Origin: Ruminiclostridium sp.
GTDB lineage: Bacteria; Bacillota; Clostridia; Oscillospirales; Ruminococcaceae
DNA length: 64,000 nt
Reading direction: 5' to 3'
NCBI GenBank assembly: GCA_017635675.1
Contig: JAGBLA010000123.1
Span: 1-64,000, forward strand
Part shown: piece after piece, positions 1 through 7,763 of the stretch
How the letters are laid out: each line of letters begins with the position of its first letter
Position numbering within the stretch: the first letter of the stretch is position 1
Made by a program: the position numbers and the translations under genes
Notes under the pieces: generated by a model
What the model was told of the DNA's origin: nothing
Databases searched by the model: none
The model's input: the letters and a program-made list of their open reading frames with translations, nothing else

Positions 1-48
1 AAGTATAAACAATTGGCGGTGAGTGAAGCGCTTACGAACGGAAAGTGA
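1..48 (+). CDS. 3' end of an upstream gene (partial)
   Basis: An open frame runs from the window edge to a TGA at 46-48, ten bases before the recombinase start at 58. Fifteen codons are visible (ending SEALTNGK). The short gap suggests the last codons of a gene in one operon with the recombinase, possibly another recombinase subunit, but this is too short for any family assignment. Confidence 0.35.
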   Translation, partial: KYKQLAVSEALTNGK

Positions 49-57
49 GTTAGTGCT

Positions 58-1644
58 ATGAAAAGAGTCAATTGTTTATACAGAGTTTCAACATTAGGAC
101 AGGTCGATGTTACCAAAGACGACATACCTATGCAGAGGATCGCGTGTCACGAGTTTGCCGAGAGGCAGGGCTGGGTGATAACCGAGGAATATACTGAAAA
201 GGGTGTGTCGGGCTCAAAGGTTCACGCCGACAAGAGAGATGCTATTCAGCAGCTCAAACAGAACGCTATCAATAAGGAGTTCGACATTCTTCTCGTCTTT
301 ATGTTTGACCGTATCGGGCGTATAGATGATGAAACACCGTTTGTGGTCGAATGGTTCGTTGAGCAGGGTATCGAGGTTTGGAGCGTTCAGGAGGGCGAAC
401 AGCGTTTTGACAATCACGTTGATAAGCTGATGAATTACATACGGTTCTGGCAGGCTGCCGGAGAAAGCGCAAAGACTTCGGAACGTATAAGGACGAGAAT
501 GCGCCAGCTTGTTGAGGAAGGGATTTTCGCAAAAGGAGTAGTTCCTTTCGGGTATAAGCTCGTAAAGCGCGGCAGGCTCAACAAGAAAGGCTTTGAAGTC
601 CGCGACCTCGTTATAAATGAGGAAGAAGCGCTGTATGTAAGACGGATATTTGATATGACGGTGTTTAAGAATATGGGAACACACGTCATAGCACAACTGC
701 TCAATGATGAGGGCGTGAGGACGCATAACGGCAAGCCGCTGTATGTAACGTACATTAAGGGCATTCTCACAAGAAAGATTTACTGCGGATATATCGAGGC
801 TGGCGGCGTTAGTTCGCCTAAACTTGAAGAACTCAGCATAATCAGTGAAGAATTGTGGAACCGTGCTCAGGAAATTGTACATCAGCGCGAGCGTAATTAT
901 GCAGACCGCCGGACGATAAGTATCCGAACGCAGGGCGAGAGCCTTTTATCAGGTAATATCTTCTGCGCCCACTGCGGCAGACGGCTCGTCTATACTTCGT
1001 TTGATAAGAACTACGAAAGAAAAGACGGGGGAATCACTCCGTATCGTATCAGACGTTATCAGTGCGCCAGTAGGACTTGGAAACGTGGCGAATGCAGCGG
1101 AAGCGCCTCCTATAAAGCCGATAGGGTCGATGAGGTGGTGCTTGCGGTAGTAAAAGATGTATTTTCCCGTATTACAGATGTTCCCGAAACAACGGCTGTC
1201 GAAACAAAGCTGAAAACGCAGTTGAGCGAAGCAAGAGCTGTGCAGAAAAAACAGGCATTACAGCTTGAAAAGCTCACCAGACAGCAGGAGAAATTACAGC
1301 TTGAGATTGCGAGCAGCTTGACCGGAGATAGTATCTACACGGCAGATGACCTTGCAACTGCCCTCAGAACCTTAAAGGAAAGAATGGTCGAGGCTGAAAA
1401 GAAGCTCGAAGAAGCCAATCAGGTCGTTGAACAGGGCAAGCAGGCAGCAGAAGCAGTAATCCCTATGTATAACAGGTTTGTTTCGTGGGCGAATACCTTT
1501 GATGAAATGTCCGTGTTAGAGAAAAGAGCTGTCATTTCAGAGCTTATCAGTCGTATCGAGGTCGGCAAGGGTTATGAGATCAACATCACGCTGAATATCG
1601 ACTATGAGCAGTTCTGTGATAGTTGGAACGCTGTTGCTGTATGA
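58..1644 (+). CDS. Large serine recombinase (site-specific integrase/resolvase family)
   Basis: A 528-residue large serine recombinase, which cuts and rejoins DNA at attachment sites through a 5'-phosphoserine intermediate. The N-terminal resolvase domain (about 1-150) has the nucleophile Ser11 in the motif YRVST and the conserved DRIGR arginines near residue 87. A recombinase domain follows (about 160-270), then a zinc ribbon (CAHCGRR near 304 and a later Cys pair near 335-348) and a leucine-rich coiled coil (about 385-465), the usual order. The length is normal and the gene is intact. It probably mobilises an element extending left of the window, since the element to its right carries its own tyrosine integrase. 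Start ATG is supported by the resolvase N-terminus; the upstream ribosome-binding site is weak. Confidence 0.93.
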   Translation: MKRVNCLYRVSTLGQVDVTKDDIPMQRIACHEFAERQGWVITEEYTEKGVSGSKVHADKRDAIQQLKQNAINKEFDILLVFMFDRIGRIDDETPFVVEWFVEQGIEVWSVQEGEQRFDNHVDKLMNYIRFWQAAGESAKTSERIRTRMRQLVEEGIFAKGVVPFGYKLVKRGRLNKKGFEVRDLVINEEEALYVRRIFDMTVFKNMGTHVIAQLLNDEGVRTHNGKPLYVTYIKGILTRKIYCGYIEAGGVSSPKLEELSIISEELWNRAQEIVHQRERNYADRRTISIRTQGESLLSGNIFCAHCGRRLVYTSFDKNYERKDGGITPYRIRRYQCASRTWKRGECSGSASYKADRVDEVVLAVVKDVFSRITDVPETTAVETKLKTQLSEARAVQKKQALQLEKLTRQQEKLQLEIASSLTGDSIYTADDLATALRTLKERMVEAEKKLEEANQVVEQGKQAAEAVIPMYNRFVSWANTFDEMSVLEKRAVISELISRIEVGKGYEINITLNIDYEQFCDSWNAVAV

Positions 1645-1663
1645 ATTTGGACTATAAAAAGAT

Positions 1664-1690
1664 GCCGGAGTCTCCCTGTGGGACTTCGGC
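1664..1690 (+). terminator. Hairpin after recombinase gene
   Basis: GCCGGAGTC (1664-1672) pairs with GACTTCGGC (1682-1690) with one G-T pair, 20 bases after the recombinase stop. The T-run is poor (TTTTATAT comes about 10 bases later), so it may be a weak terminator or RNA-end stabiliser. Confidence 0.5.
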
Positions 1691-1714
1691 GCTTAAAGGG
1701 TTTTATATACCCTG

Positions 1715-1775
1715 CCAAATTTGAAAACGTTAAAAATTTAATAGGTTAAGGATTTTTTGAGGCTTTCAAATTTGG
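1715..1775. repeat. 12-bp inverted repeat CCAAATTTGAAA / TTTCAAATTTGG
   Basis: CCAAATTTGAAA at 1715-1726 is perfectly inverted at 1764-1775. A third related copy, CCTACCAAATT (1853-1863), is the inverse of AATTTGGTAGG at 1769-1779. The spacing and AT-rich content suit recombinase or regulator binding sites rather than a terminator. Confidence 0.7.
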
Positions 1776-1806
1776 TAGGTAATGAGAGTTAGTCGGTAGT
1801 GCGATT

Positions 1807-2007
1807 CGACTAAACAAAAATTCGTCGATTTACTACAAATTATACCATATTTCCTACCAAATTGCAAGCGCTTATTGTGAAAATTAACAAAAATAATACT
1901 GATTTTTATGTTTAGTCGAACCGCCTACCGATTGAACTAAACAAAAAAAGGCTGCAATCCAACGGTATAATGCGGGTTTACAGCTTTTTGTTTAGTCGAT
2001 TCGGTAG
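1807..2007. repeat. Repeated ACTAAACAAA / TTTGTTTAGT boxes in inverted orientation
   Basis: CGACTAAACAAAAA (1807-1820) is exactly inverted at 1985-1998. A related ACTAAACAAAAAA copy lies at about 1937-1949 and TTTAGTCGAA at about 1911-1920. The arms at 1925 and 2007 also begin and end with CTACCGA / TCGGTAG, so 1925-2007 can fold into one long interrupted hairpin. Several spaced copies of one motif in both orientations are typical of a multi-site protein target. Confidence 0.65.
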
Positions 2008-2195
2008 CAAAGAGCAAATCAATGTTTTTCTTCACGATAAATTACGAAAATATTCAATTGTCGGGTCGGTGACTTACTCGCTGCTAATCGCTTATGTCGT
2101 AAAGAAAAACAAGATAAATTATGAAAGGTGTGATGTCACTTGTAACATTAAACGCAGCGCACAAGGCGTATCATTACAATAGAATATCATAATAC

Positions 2196-2242
2196 GGCTC
2201 AATGGTCGGGGATTAAAACCCCGTACTATATGAGCCTTTTTT
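2196..2242 (+). terminator. Intrinsic terminator, long two-part stem
   Basis: Outer arms GGCTCA (2196-2201) and TGAGCC (2231-2236), inner arms CGGGG and CCCCG around an ATTAAAA loop, then a run of six T. It insulates the mobilizable element from transcription coming from the left. Confidence 0.7.
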
Positions 2243-2272
2243 GATACCCAAACACAACAGAATATTCCCAGC

Positions 2273-2306
2273 ACCCTGCGTTCTTTGAAACAGCAGGGTA
2301 TTTTTA
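2273..2306 (+). terminator. Intrinsic terminator
   Basis: ACCCTGC (2273-2279) pairs with GCAGGGT (2293-2299), followed by ATTTTTATT. It is the second terminator in tandem ahead of the excisionase-like gene. Confidence 0.65.
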
Positions 2307-2402
2307 TTCCCACAAGTAAGCGAGAGCGCTTTCGATACGGAGTCTGATCAGCTCCACTTACTTACGAAAAACAACAATCGAGCTATTTCAAGGAGGTTCA
2401 AA

Positions 2403-2618
2403 ATGAACAAAAGGAAAATGTACACAATCAAAGAGGCTGCACAGCTTATTGACGGAATCAACGAGTTCCGTATCAGAACGATGTGCCGGACGGGAGAGCT
2501 TCGGGCTTTCAAGGCAGGCAGGAAGTTCCTCATTGCCGAGGACGACCTCTACGCCGCAGTCTTTGGGGCGAACAGCATTACCGACAGTATTCCGGTTGAG
2601 AACGGCGGTGCAGCTTGA
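2403..2618 (+). CDS. Excisionase-like small HTH protein
   Basis: A 71-residue protein whose first 55 residues have the MerR/Xis-like layout: YTIKEAAQLI as the first helix of a winged helix-turn-helix, then RIRTMCRTGELRAF and a GRKFLI wing. Such proteins are excisionases or small activators in tyrosine-integrase elements. The ribosome-binding site AAGGAGG (2391-2397) is strong and well placed. The stop overlaps the TTG start of the next gene (TTGA), so the two are translationally coupled. It is the first gene of the element's conserved block. Excisionase is inferred from context; a transcriptional regulator is the alternative. Confidence 0.75.
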   Translation: MNKRKMYTIKEAAQLIDGINEFRIRTMCRTGELRAFKAGRKFLIAEDDLYAAVFGANSITDSIPVENGGAA

Positions 2619-3199
2619 CAGATTTTGCACAGATCAGGCAGCTTGTCGGTCTCCGGCAGGCTGCTGAAATGTACGGCTTGGAAGTGAACAGTTTCGGCTC
2701 CGCACGGTGCGTATTCCACGGGGACAGTCACCCGTCAATGCGGCTGTACGATGACCACTTCCATTGTTACGCCTGCGGCGCTCACGGTGATGTGACCGAT
2801 CTCACGGCGCAGATGTTCGGACTGTCGAAGTCGGACGCAGCGGACAAGCTGTGCGGGGATTTCGGCATTACCGCGAACAAGTCCCCGCCGGTAGTCCAGC
2901 GGAAACGGGAATTGACGAGCCGCGAGAAGTCGCAGTTTGCCCTCGATATTCTCACGGACTATGTTGTAATGCTTCGGCACTTCCGCGAGCATTACGCACC
3001 GTTCTCATTCGACACTGAGCTGTCCCCGCAGTTCACCGAGAGCCTGCAAAATCTCGATTACGCAGAGTATCTTTGGGACGCTTGGTTTGACAGCACCGAG
3101 GACGAACGCGCGGTATTCTTCACGGAGAATATCGAACAATTCCGGCGGTACTACGCAAGCCTTGTCAAGTACGGTTTTATCCGTCCCTCGCTTGCGTAG
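2615..3199 (+). CDS. CHC2 zinc-finger primase-like protein
   Basis: A 194-residue protein with a DnaG-type zinc-binding module near the N-terminus: Cys32-x2-His35, then Cys51-x2-Cys54 in FHCYACGAHGD. In primases this finger contacts the DNA template. The Toprim catalytic domain is absent, so this is a stand-alone zinc-finger protein as commonly carried by Clostridia mobile elements, presumably working with the helicase encoded at 3906. The start is TTG at 2615, fused to the upstream stop as TTGA, consistent with translational coupling. The C-terminal half is helical, rich in aromatic residues, and unassigned. Confidence 0.8.
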   Translation: MTDFAQIRQLVGLRQAAEMYGLEVNSFGSARCVFHGDSHPSMRLYDDHFHCYACGAHGDVTDLTAQMFGLSKSDAADKLCGDFGITANKSPPVVQRKRELTSREKSQFALDILTDYVVMLRHFREHYAPFSFDTELSPQFTESLQNLDYAEYLWDAWFDSTEDERAVFFTENIEQFRRYYASLVKYGFIRPSLA

Positions 3200-3263
3200 T
3201 AAATTACCGTCAAGACCTGCAATAATCGCAAAAAATTCCACGGAGATTATCCGGACGGTCAGA

Positions 3264-3278
3264 TGTTCAATGTGAACA
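3264..3278. promoter_or_regulatory. Inverted repeat TGTTCA-n3-TGAACA
   Basis: A perfect 6-bp dyad in the 150-base gap before the gene at 3352. A dyad of this size in the only sizeable gap in the left half of the element could be an operator; no clear promoter is seen next to it. Confidence 0.4.
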
Positions 3279-3351
3279 GTTCCAATTAAAATTTGTCGGA
3301 TTATATGCAGCTCTTGAAATGCTATAAAATTCAGAAAAAGGAGGTTTTTCT

Positions 3352-3663
3352 ATGAAAACGGGTTTGAAGAAGAAAGAGAAGTACACCAATATTTATTTCA
3401 ATGAAAGCACCAATGTCGTTGACATCTTCACTCACAATTCCGCGCTGAAACGGCGGTTGAAGAAGTATTGCGGCAGCTATCCCGACGAGGCGCGGTTGAT
3501 ACAGGAGGACGAGTTCGGCGGTGCGCAGTTCGAGATTGCAAAGGGTAGGTTTTCTGTCCGGCTCACGTCTCCATATTCGGACGAGCGCCGGAAGAATGCC
3601 AGCGACCTTGCAATTAAAAATAACAATTCCGAAAGACTTAACGGAGGTAAAAAAGATGAATGA
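3352..3663 (+). CDS. Small conserved mobile-element protein, function unknown
   Basis: A 103-residue basic, soluble protein (start MKTGLKKKEKY) with no signal peptide or membrane segment. The ribosome-binding site AAAAAGGAGG is strong. The centre (NSALKRRLKKYCGSYPDEARLI and the following residues) is predicted helical, then a short beta-rich stretch GGAQFEIAKGRFSVRL. I do not recognise a named family; proteins of this kind sit between the zinc-finger gene and the helicase gene in related mobilizable elements. Its stop overlaps the start of the next small reading frame. Confidence 0.7.
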   Translation: MKTGLKKKEKYTNIYFNESTNVVDIFTHNSALKRRLKKYCGSYPDEARLIQEDEFGGAQFEIAKGRFSVRLTSPYSDERRKNASDLAIKNNNSERLNGGKKDE

Positions 3664-3913
3664 AGTCAGAAATATTAAAATTGTTTCCCCCTATGGTAAA
3701 AAAGGGGGAACACGGGGAACAGGGGGAACAAACGGCGCGGCTCCGTTGTTTGCTTGTTCCCCGAAATTCAGAGTACGGGACAACACGGGGAACAATGTTT
3801 CCCCTCTGTTTCCCGAAATGTTTCCCGTTATGATTCCGCAAATGCGCTTTACAAGCGAATGTTCCCCGTGTTCCCCGAAAAAATCCATAAGGGAGGTAAC
3901 TTTTTATGAATGA
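3656..3913 (+). CDS. Possible small protein encoded across the iteron-like repeats
   Basis: An 85-residue frame starting at ATG 3656, eight bases before the stop of the previous gene, with AACGGAGG as ribosome-binding site; it ends just inside the helicase gene. Its odd composition (GGTRGTGGT, CSPCSPKK) is dictated by the GGGGAACA-type repeats it crosses. Operon-style coupling on both sides favours translation, but the peptide may only serve to carry ribosomes through the repeat region. No family is recognised. Confidence 0.4.
   Translation: MNEVRNIKIVSPYGKKGGTRGTGGTNGAAPLFACSPKFRVRDNTGNNVSPLFPEMFPVMIPQMRFTSECSPCSPKKSIREVTFYE
3682..3877. repeat. Cluster of about ten GGGGAACA / TGTTTCCC iteron-like repeats
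   Basis: Three tandem GGGGAACA copies on the plus strand (3704-3730, spaced 9 bases), another at about 3787-3794, and inverse copies TGTTTCCCC or TGTTCCCCG at 3682, 3755, 3796, 3808, 3819, 3860 and 3869. The last two are directly tandem. The cluster lies immediately upstream of the replication-helicase gene, the usual place for an initiator-binding origin. Confidence 0.75.
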
Positions 3914-5744
3914 AATTCAGACATACACGCCGAGAGTTGAAGTCATTGACGATGATGACATCAGTATCGAGGACGAGTTCGGAAAAATTGAGGACGACGA
4001 GAATGTTGAGCAGTACATAGCTCATATTCCGTTTGTGAAATGGGACAAGGACAAGCTCTGCTATCAGACAAAGAAAAGCTATCGTCCGGTCTCGGATTTT
4101 CTTCCCGTTCCTGTGGAGGATATTCTCTACGACAACGGCATAGATCAGACACGCAGCTACCTTATTAAAGGTCTTAAATGGAAAGGCGGGAATGTTCGCA
4201 TTCTCCCCGTCGCAAGGATTAAAGCAACGGACGCAGGGAGTATGAATTGGGTTGCTGATAATTGGGGGTTCAGTGCAAATATATTCTCTCCGTCCAACGC
4301 TAACAAAGATGTTCTCCGCAGCGTTATGACCGCTATCGGACAGCGTTTCGCAAAGCGCACGACAGTCTATTCGCACACCGGCTGGCGAAAGATCAAAGGC
4401 GAATGGTGCTATCTTCACGGCAACGGTGCAGTCGGTGCGGAGAGCGTAAAGGTGCAGCTTGAAAATGGTCTGTCCGGTTATGGATTACCGGATAAAAAGT
4501 ACAATACCATAAGCCTGTCGAACGCTGTTTTGCAGTTGTTCCGAGTAGCAGACGAGAGCATAATGATTCCGCTGCTTGCAGTATCATTTCTTTCTCCGCT
4601 GAATGAATTTCTGAAACAGTCCGGACACGAGCCGTCGTTCATTCTGTACCTGCTCGGACGGACGCAGTCGAGGAAATCAACTGTCGCCGCACTTGCTCTT
4701 TCGTTCTTCGGAAACTTTACAGCTTCGACACTTCCGGCGAGCTTCCGCGATACCGTGAACGCGCTTGAACGCAAAGGATTTATTCTGAAAGATACGCTCA
4801 CGGTCATTGACGATTTTCACCCGTGTTCATCATTCAAGGAGCGCCGTTCAATGGAGCAGAAAATGCAGGCGCTCTCCCGTATGTACGGCAACCGCAGCGG
4901 ACGCGACAGAATGGCCAGCGATGTGGAGCTGCGCGGGAGTATGCCGCCGAAAGGAAATGTCATTGTCACGGGTGAAGATGTCGCTGCTATCGGTCAGTCG
5001 GGGACAGCGAGAAATTTCTACATCGAACTGCAAGCAAATTCTGTTCCGGTGTCTGATTATCTCACCGACACACAGCAATTTGCCGCCGACGGTTACTACG
5101 CAGCATTTATGAAACTGTACATTGAATGGCTGACGGGAATGACAGACAGCTTGCCCTCTAAACTCAAAGAGATGTTCAACGAGTACCGCAGAAAAATAAT
5201 TGACGAGCATCTTTCCGGTCTCGGACGCACCGGAGATATTGTCGCGTGGCTGATGATCGGCAGCACTTTTTTCGCGGATTTTATGGTTGAAACCCATTCG
5301 TTCACGGAGCAGGAGTGCGCAGGATTTAAGGCTATGTCGTGGAATATACTTACCGACCTTGCCCGCGCTCAGATTGAAAAGAGCGAGGAAGATGTTCCAA
5401 CGAAAATTTTTACGGACACCGTTCACGAATTATTCATCGGTGAGAAGATCTACGCCGAGAATATTTTGCAGCCGGTGGAGTTTCCGCGTGGTGAGAAAGT
5501 CGGTTACTTCGACGAGCAATTCTATTATTTTCTCCCGAATAAGATATACGCCGAAGTCAATAAAGCCTGCGCTGCACGAAATGAATTTTTCCCGCTTACA
5601 AGTCAGCGCTTGCTGAAACAGCTTGCCGCCGAAAATATCTCCGTCAGCAGCAAGGGTAAGAACACTTTACAGAAAAGAATAGGCAGTATCAACGCTAAAT
5701 TTCTGTGTATTCCGAGAGCAATTATTGACGGAGATAACGCTTGA
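3906..5744 (+). CDS. DUF927-type superfamily 3-like helicase of a mobile element
   Basis: A 612-residue P-loop ATPase. The first 60 residues are acidic. A Walker A variant LGRTQSRKST occurs near residue 255 (GxTxSRKST, typical of DUF927 proteins, in place of GxxxxGKT), and Walker B is TVIDDFHP near 300. An Arg-rich stretch, ALSRMYGNRSGRDRM, follows. DUF927 helicases are related to those of conjugative and SCCmec-type elements and are thought to drive autonomous replication of the excised circle. The ribosome-binding site GGGAGG is good. The zinc-finger protein at 2615 is the likely primase partner and the repeats at 3682-3877 the likely origin. The C-terminal 100 residues resemble a winged-helix region. 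Confidence 0.82.
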   Translation: MNEIQTYTPRVEVIDDDDISIEDEFGKIEDDENVEQYIAHIPFVKWDKDKLCYQTKKSYRPVSDFLPVPVEDILYDNGIDQTRSYLIKGLKWKGGNVRILPVARIKATDAGSMNWVADNWGFSANIFSPSNANKDVLRSVMTAIGQRFAKRTTVYSHTGWRKIKGEWCYLHGNGAVGAESVKVQLENGLSGYGLPDKKYNTISLSNAVLQLFRVADESIMIPLLAVSFLSPLNEFLKQSGHEPSFILYLLGRTQSRKSTVAALALSFFGNFTASTLPASFRDTVNALERKGFILKDTLTVIDDFHPCSSFKERRSMEQKMQALSRMYGNRSGRDRMASDVELRGSMPPKGNVIVTGEDVAAIGQSGTARNFYIELQANSVPVSDYLTDTQQFAADGYYAAFMKLYIEWLTGMTDSLPSKLKEMFNEYRRKIIDEHLSGLGRTGDIVAWLMIGSTFFADFMVETHSFTEQECAGFKAMSWNILTDLARAQIEKSEEDVPTKIFTDTVHELFIGEKIYAENILQPVEFPRGEKVGYFDEQFYYFLPNKIYAEVNKACAARNEFFPLTSQRLLKQLAAENISVSSKGKNTLQKRIGSINAKFLCIPRAIIDGDNA

Positions 5745-5799
5745 AAAAGTCTATTAATGCGGAATTGTGGATTTTTGGAAAAGTAGGGTTTTGGAAGAT

Positions 5800-5868
5800 A
5801 GCAAGCACTGAATTTTGGTACCCAATTTCCGAAAAATCGGAAAATGGTTTCCCAAAATTCGGCTTGCT
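5800..5868. other. oriT: Candidate origin of transfer (oriT)
   Basis: Nested inverted repeats directly upstream of the mobilization genes. The outer arms AGCAAGC (5800-5806) and GCTTGCT (5862-5868) enclose GAATTTTGG (5810-5818) and CCAAAATTC (5852-5860); inside is a second hairpin TTTCCGA (5826-5832) / TCGGAAA (5837-5843). Nested dyads next to mobC and relaxase genes are typical of oriT regions, with the nick expected on the distal side of the arm, near 5862-5875. Position and structure are seen; function is inferred. Confidence 0.65.
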
Positions 5869-5931
5869 GGTGAGACCCCAGACCCCCGCTGTCGGGCTAC
5901 GCCCTCGAAAAATATTGAAAGGAAAATTTTT

Positions 5932-6279
5932 ATGTCAGAAGAAAAAAGAACGAGAGAAAAACAGATCAAGTTTCGTGTAACGGAACACGAATTAGATGTT
6001 ATCAGACAGCGCAAGGAGATGATGAATTACAAAAGTATGGAGCAGTACCTGCGGAGGGTTGCACTCGGCTCTCCACTGTATAAACTTGACCTCACCTCGG
6101 TGGATCAGGTCACGGAAGATGTCGCCGGAATTTCTCGGAACATCAATCAGATCGCAAAGAGGATAAACAGTACCGACACCGCTTATGCCGAGGATTTGCG
6201 GCAGATAAGAGCAAAGCAGGACGAGCTTATGGAGCTGCTGAAAAAAGCCTTTGGAGTGCTTCTGAAATTAAAGGAATAA
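5932..6279 (+). CDS. mobC: MobC-like relaxosome accessory protein
   Basis: A 115-residue protein with a ribbon-helix-helix N-terminus (KQIKFRVTEHELDVIRQRKE) and a C-terminal MobC-type part containing the ISRNINQIAKRIN motif, followed by a helix. MobC proteins bind oriT and help the relaxase reach its nick site. ATG 5932 was chosen because it has GAAAGGAAA upstream and gives the normal N-terminus; the frame stays open further left but would run through the oriT repeats. It lies five bases before the relaxase gene. Confidence 0.85.
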   Translation: MSEEKRTREKQIKFRVTEHELDVIRQRKEMMNYKSMEQYLRRVALGSPLYKLDLTSVDQVTEDVAGISRNINQIAKRINSTDTAYAEDLRQIRAKQDELMELLKKAFGVLLKLKE

Positions 6280-6284
6280 GGACG

Positions 6285-7652
6285 GTGATAGCTTTGGCAG
6301 TAACTAAAATACACGCTATAAACACGACGATGAACGCCGCGCTCGACTACATTATGAACCCGATGAAAACGGACGACGGATTCCTCGTTGACGGGTTTCA
6401 TTGTACGCCGGAAGTCGCGGCGGAGCAATACGAATTAACGAGAAGAAATTTCCACAAGGCAGGCGGCAAACTCGGCTTTCATCTGATACAGTCGTTCGCT
6501 CCCGGCGAGATCGACTACGACACCGCGCATCGTATCGGAATGGAGCTTGCCGACAAACTTTTCGGCGGCAGATTTCAGTATGTGTGCGCCACTCACATTG
6601 ATCGTGGGCATATCCATAATCACATCATTTCAAATTCCGTCAGTTTTGTTGACGGAAAGAAATTCTACGATCAGAGAAAGACGGTTTATCAGATACGGGA
6701 CATCAGCGACAAGCTGTGCCGCGAGAACGGATTGTCTGTCATCGAACACCCAATGGAGCACGGCTTGTCGTATCACGAATATGTGCAGCGCCGCGAGGGT
6801 CAGAGCTGGAAACAATTCCTCCGCGAGAACATTGACAGGTATATTTTGCAGGCTCGTTCGTGGGAAGAATTTCTCGAACTTATGCGTAAGGCTCACTACG
6901 AAGTCAAGGAGGGGAAATATATCTCCTTCCGTGCGGAGGGCGAGGAGCGTTTCATTCGTTCCAAATCTCTCGGCAGCGACTACACCGAGGAGCAGATACG
7001 CAACAGAATTTCCGGCGCTCGCCGCATTGATCTTACGCAGAACAAGGGCTTGTCGCTTATCATTGATATTGAGAACGCTTTCAATGATATTCAAGGCAAT
7101 AAGGCGGGATTGGAACATTGGGCGGTCACGCAAAATCTGAAAAAAGCCGCAGCCACCTACAACTTTCTTATGGAACACGGTTTGAACACGCAGGAAGAAC
7201 TTGACGCGAAGATCAGCGCTGTCAGCAAATCCCGTGATGACAGTCGGAGCCGTATCAAGGAGATAGAGGCACGATTGAAAGTTATCTCTGAGGACATTCA
7301 GAACATCGACAACTACCGTAAGACCAAGCCTATCGCGGACAAACTGAAAACGGCGGTGTTCAAGGATAAATTCCGGCGGGAGAACGAGGGCGACCTTATC
7401 ATTCACGATGCAGCAAAGAGATATATCCACGAACGGTTTCCGAACGGAAAGCTCCCGCTGATAAAAGACCTACGCGCCGAAGAAAAGGCTCTTAAAGCCG
7501 AGAAAAATAAGCTGTATGGGAGCTACTACCAGTCAAAGGACGAGCTGTCGGAACTGCGCACAGCGGAGAAAAATCTCGCGGCGATACTCGGCAGGAATGT
7601 CACGGAGAAGGATAAGACCGTTCAGAGGAAGAAGAACGGCGAACTTGAATAA
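6285..7652 (+). CDS. mobA: MOBP-type relaxase (mobilization nuclease)
   Basis: A 455-residue relaxase. Tyr22 in LDYIMNP is the likely nicking tyrosine. The metal-binding histidine cluster is HIDRGHIHNH (His104, 109, 111, 113), the hallmark of the relaxase/mobilization nuclease family. The C-terminal 200 residues are charged and helical, with probable coiled coils (about 310-350 and 410-440), and lack a primase or helicase domain. The start shown is GTG 6285; TTG 6294 (MAVTKIH) is an alternative. With MobC and oriT it allows the element to be mobilised by the transfer machinery of a helper element, as no type IV secretion genes are present here. Confidence 0.9.
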   Translation: MIALAVTKIHAINTTMNAALDYIMNPMKTDDGFLVDGFHCTPEVAAEQYELTRRNFHKAGGKLGFHLIQSFAPGEIDYDTAHRIGMELADKLFGGRFQYVCATHIDRGHIHNHIISNSVSFVDGKKFYDQRKTVYQIRDISDKLCRENGLSVIEHPMEHGLSYHEYVQRREGQSWKQFLRENIDRYILQARSWEEFLELMRKAHYEVKEGKYISFRAEGEERFIRSKSLGSDYTEEQIRNRISGARRIDLTQNKGLSLIIDIENAFNDIQGNKAGLEHWAVTQNLKKAAATYNFLMEHGLNTQEELDAKISAVSKSRDDSRSRIKEIEARLKVISEDIQNIDNYRKTKPIADKLKTAVFKDKFRRENEGDLIIHDAAKRYIHERFPNGKLPLIKDLRAEEKALKAEKNKLYGSYYQSKDELSELRTAEKNLAAILGRNVTEKDKTVQRKKNGELE

Positions 7653-7670
7653 TACGAAAAAAGCTGTGCG

Positions 7671-7718
7671 ATTCCACTTGACAAAATATATTTTTAATAG
7701 TACAATGTTAAGTGGAAT
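7671..7718 (+). promoter_or_regulatory. Integrase promoter nested inside a 9-bp inverted repeat
   Basis: TTGACA (7678-7683), a 17-base spacer and TACAAT (7701-7706) form a near-consensus sigma-A promoter. It is enclosed by ATTCCACTT (7671-7679) and AAGTGGAAT (7710-7718), an exact inverted repeat whose left arm overlaps the -35 and whose right arm lies just past the -10. A repressor bound to both arms would cover the promoter, so integrase expression is probably switchable and separate from the mobilization genes. Confidence 0.75.
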
Positions 7719-7763
7719 ATGTGCAGCTGAATTTACCGCCAATAGGCAGAAAGGAAATTCAGT

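Larger units (their letters stand above)
1645..2402. other. Non-coding, inverted-repeat-rich gap between serine recombinase and mobilizable element
   Basis: No convincing gene lies here. It contains a hairpin just after the recombinase (1664-1690), two families of inverted repeats (1715-1864 and 1795-2007) and two intrinsic terminators (2196-2242 and 2273-2306). The 758 bases are AT-rich compared with their surroundings. Such a stretch beside a large serine recombinase is a reasonable place for an attachment-site arm or the junction between two nested elements, but no second copy of any junction is visible in the window. Confidence 0.6.

Noticed and set aside
1970..2182. A 70-codon frame starting inside the inverted repeats
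   Set aside because: No ribosome-binding site, composition unlike neighbours, and it begins within a repeat arm; probably chance.
2174..2198. TTACAATA...ATACGGC shared with 9023-9054 as a possible att direct repeat
   Set aside because: Only 7-8 bases match at each part and the spacing differs (18 versus 25), which is within chance for AT-rich DNA.
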